From positions 8,919-35,901 of the forward strand of contig KN883501.1 of assembly GCA_000934455.1 (NCBI GenBank): a stretch of 26,983 nt of DNA, in the 5' to 3' direction. Source of the DNA: Apostichopus parvimensis (lineage: Eukaryota; Echinodermata; Holothuroidea; Aspidochirotida; Stichopodidae). Shown one piece after another: positions 24,568 to 26,983 of the stretch; position 1 is the first letter of the stretch; every line of letters starts with the position of its first letter. A program made the translations under genes and the position numbers. The notes beneath the pieces are model-generated. The model saw only the letters and a program-made list of their open reading frames with translations. It had not been told where the DNA came from and did no database searches.

Positions 24568-25887
24568 AGTACTGGTGCGTTTAGGTTCCATATTGTAGAA
24601 AGTGATTTGTCAGCAGCGAATAGTTTAGTTTAGACGGAAATATTGAAGGGAAGATTGTACTTCAAATTATGCATTTGGTTCTGTCTTGGCAGACTTTTTA
24701 ATTGAAATGATTATTAGTTCCTTATCTTCCACTTTGTTTTAAATTTTAAAGTTGACGGCGATGATGTAAAATTAACTGCTTACCCTTTTTCATTTTTGTC
24801 TTTTTTGAAAGCTGCTAGAACCTTTTATTAGGAAGATGGAACGGGGTGGGGTGGGAGTGAGGTGGGGTAAGAGGGCTTAGCTAATCAAGTTGTAGCTTGC
24901 TGTGTATAGTTGCTGAACCACTCTTGCTTCGCTATAGAAATGAAAACAAATTATAGCTTAATCAAATGTTGTGAACAAGCGTAAATCTATATACAAAGCA
25001 TTTAATACGTTATACACGTCAGATATTTCTTTTCTACCGAAAAACATTTTCTGATTTATTTTACATACATTTTAAATAGTTTCACCAGCTGCGATCAGGG
25101 TTTTTACTGGCTCTAAGCCTCTCGCAAAGTTACTAGCTTTGAATTCAAGATTATTATAAAACCATGAATAACATATAGCATGATTTCTGGATTATGTCAT
25201 TTTTGTAAACGTTTTTAATAGAATTATCAGTTTAAAGTTAATTTCTGTTATAGTGATCGAGTTTGAATGAAATCAATGAAATTTCGCTTATACCACTCAA
25301 ATATGTATTTTCTTTTCTCTTGTCACTTTGATTCTGGAAATGTTATACATAGACAATTAGATATGAACCGTAACACGATCAGAGCCGGGCGTACAGTAGC
25401 TATAGGCATTCGGGTACCCGGTTCAAGATTTGCAGCGGCGATTCTTATACTTCGTCTAAACTACATTAGACACAAAGCCATATGTAGGAACACACAATAG
25501 ATTGTCTTGATACATTGATACTGACACCGAACCAGACAAATAATTGAAGGCGCAATTTATGTCGACTCTGCGATTTTTAAACGATTTTGGTTTTTCCGCG
25601 CGTGCAATAAATTTGTTTACTCCTTACAGCGCATATTTCGCTCACATAAATCGCCGAATATGTGTGAATTACGAGTCAAAGTGCTGCCACAGCATTGAAA
25701 AGAACAAAGGCTCTAGAAAATTCATACTTGGAAAGAGCGCGTAGCCCGGGGGAGGGGGTGATGGGGGAAGTCACCCCTCCCAAAATGTGAAAAAGAGAGG
25801 GAGACAGAGAAAAGAGAGAGAGAGAAAGTGGGACCATGAGCGGGGAGGGGGGGGGGAGAACAACGTAGAGAGGTGTCACACAAAGTT
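24568..25887. other. 3' flank of protease gene
   Basis: AT-rich, presumably beginning with the 3' UTR. I saw no AATAAA before 25606; a TATAAA variant lies near 25153. At 25750-25781 the arms GGGAGGGGGTGA and TCACCCCTCCC form an inverted repeat, followed by a purine-rich GA tract to about 25832. The open frames at 25267-25744 show no domain signal. Confidence 0.5.
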
Positions 25888-26983
25888 TCAGAAGTGTAGG
25901 AATTGGAATATATCATTCCCATTAATGACTAAAATAGACTTCATAGATATAGCGGTGCATTTAAGCATTTTGTTCTCCACACTATTTTCGTGCGTTATAC
26001 GGTCAGAGGTTACCAACATATCATGGATATATTTAGGACCCAGTCCTCTAACAGACTTAAACACAATCAATATTATTTTAAAGTACATACTCTCCTTGAT
26101 TTTAAGCCAGTGAAGATCATGGAATAGATCAGTCACATGATCATATCTACTTCTACCATATATCCTTCTTGCAGCAAAAGTTTGAACAGATTGGAGTTGA
26201 TCATATAAATGTTGGTTGATACCAAAATAAAGTGAGTTACAATAATCAATATGCGAAATAACCATGGATTGGACAATAGTGCTTAACTCAGACTTATAGA
26301 AAGATAGAACCGCATTTTAGAAATATTTCTTAGATTCTGAAAGCACCTGGATTTAAGTGAGCAGATTTGATGCCGAAAAGACATGGTATCGTCAAAATGA
26401 ACACCAGGGTTTCGAACAATTTGGTCAAAACGTACACAATCAACAGTGTTTAGAATAACACCCTTGATATGAATCAGTTTTAGTATAGGAGGGGGACCAA
26501 ATACAATTATTTGGGTCTTGCCAGGGTTGAGTTGAAAATAATATTTGCGCATCCAACGTTGAATACAACCAAATGAGGATTGCAGAGAGTCAACCAGAAC
26601 AGATCCTTGATTATAGAGCATGAAGTGTTTATAAACCTGGTGATCATCAGCGAAGCCATGAACATTAAAACCCAATCTAGAAACTTCAGCGTAAAGTGAA
26701 CGAATATAGATGTTGAATAAGACTGGACCTAAAACAGATCCCTATGGCACACCAAACTTAATTGTAATCTGATCAGAAGAACAGCCCCCTATTCTAACTC
26801 TTTGAGATCTAGTTTAGGACAATACCAGTAATACCAATGTCATTAGATAATACATACAAAAGGACATTATGGTCAATGGTGTCAAAAGCCGAGCTTACGT
26901 CAAGGAGCATCAGCACAGTGGCATGCCCACTATCACTGGCAACTAATATGTCATTAGTCACCCTCAAAAGGAGGGTTTCGGAA
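25888..26983 (-). mobile_element. CR1/L2-like LINE reverse-transcriptase relic (partial, leaves window)
   Basis: On the minus strand, reading from the right edge, reverse-transcriptase blocks appear in the expected order. They are LLDVSSAFDTIDHNVLL (about 26860-26915), a degraded G-V-P-x-G-S-V-L-G-P region, the FADDHQVYK active site (near 26650; YADD in most elements), LNPGKTQIIVFG, then SHIDYCNSLYFG and DLHWLKIKES. The last blocks are characteristic of CR1/L2-clade elements. In-frame stops occur around 26760-26820 and at the 26283/26265 boundary a frameshift separates the two longest frames, so it is inactive. The 5' part lies outside the window and no 3' target duplication was identified. 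Confidence 0.88.

Overview
This is animal nuclear DNA. Coding sequence is split into short exons with GT/AG borders, introns are long and AT-rich, and transposon remnants are common. One 615-base run of N marks an assembly gap. The extracellular mosaic protease and many TAGGCCTA-type palindromes suggest a marine invertebrate deuterostome, perhaps an echinoderm such as a sea cucumber. That taxonomic guess is inference; nothing here names the species.

Left part, minus strand (8420 down to 1, continuing off the left edge): a gene I do not recognise. Exon 1 is 8420-8259, exon 2 is 3624-2619 and exon 3 is 858-1. All joins are phase-compatible and open, giving at least 675 residues of polar, lysine- and serine-rich, mostly low-complexity protein with a short ordered-looking N-terminus. 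Its 4.6-kb first intron holds a cluster of TAGGCCTA palindromes and an 86-bp LINE fragment with a perfect 10-bp target duplication. Its second intron holds a 397-bp foldback element flanked by a 12-bp direct repeat, and a 129-bp tandem duplication.

Middle (8421-10641): a head-to-head intergenic region of about 2.2 kb with a GC-richer patch near 9.9-10.4 kb that contains several short hairpins.

Right part, plus strand (10642-24567): a complete 11-coding-exon gene for a predicted 584-residue secreted mosaic serine protease. The order is signal peptide, short propeptide ending in RYKR, five LDL-receptor class A modules, one thrombospondin type 1 repeat, and a trypsin domain with an intact His/Asp/Ser triad and an Asp in the S1 pocket. 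All junctions up to the start of the protease domain are phase 1, the signature of exon shuffling. Junctions inside the protease domain are phase 2, 1 and 0. The introns hold an 855-bp internally deleted hAT transposon with an 8-bp target duplication, a probable second inverted-repeat element of 976 bp, G-quadruplex-forming DNA, long G homopolymers and the assembly gap. The gap may hide a further module.

Far right (about 25888-26983, minus strand): the decayed 3' half of a CR1/L2-like non-LTR retrotransposon reverse transcriptase that runs off the window.

The two genes share a head-to-head layout but nothing shows a common pathway. The most notable object is the LDLa(5)-TSP1-trypsin protease, a possible zymogen of a coelomic-fluid or extracellular proteolytic cascade (role inferred).
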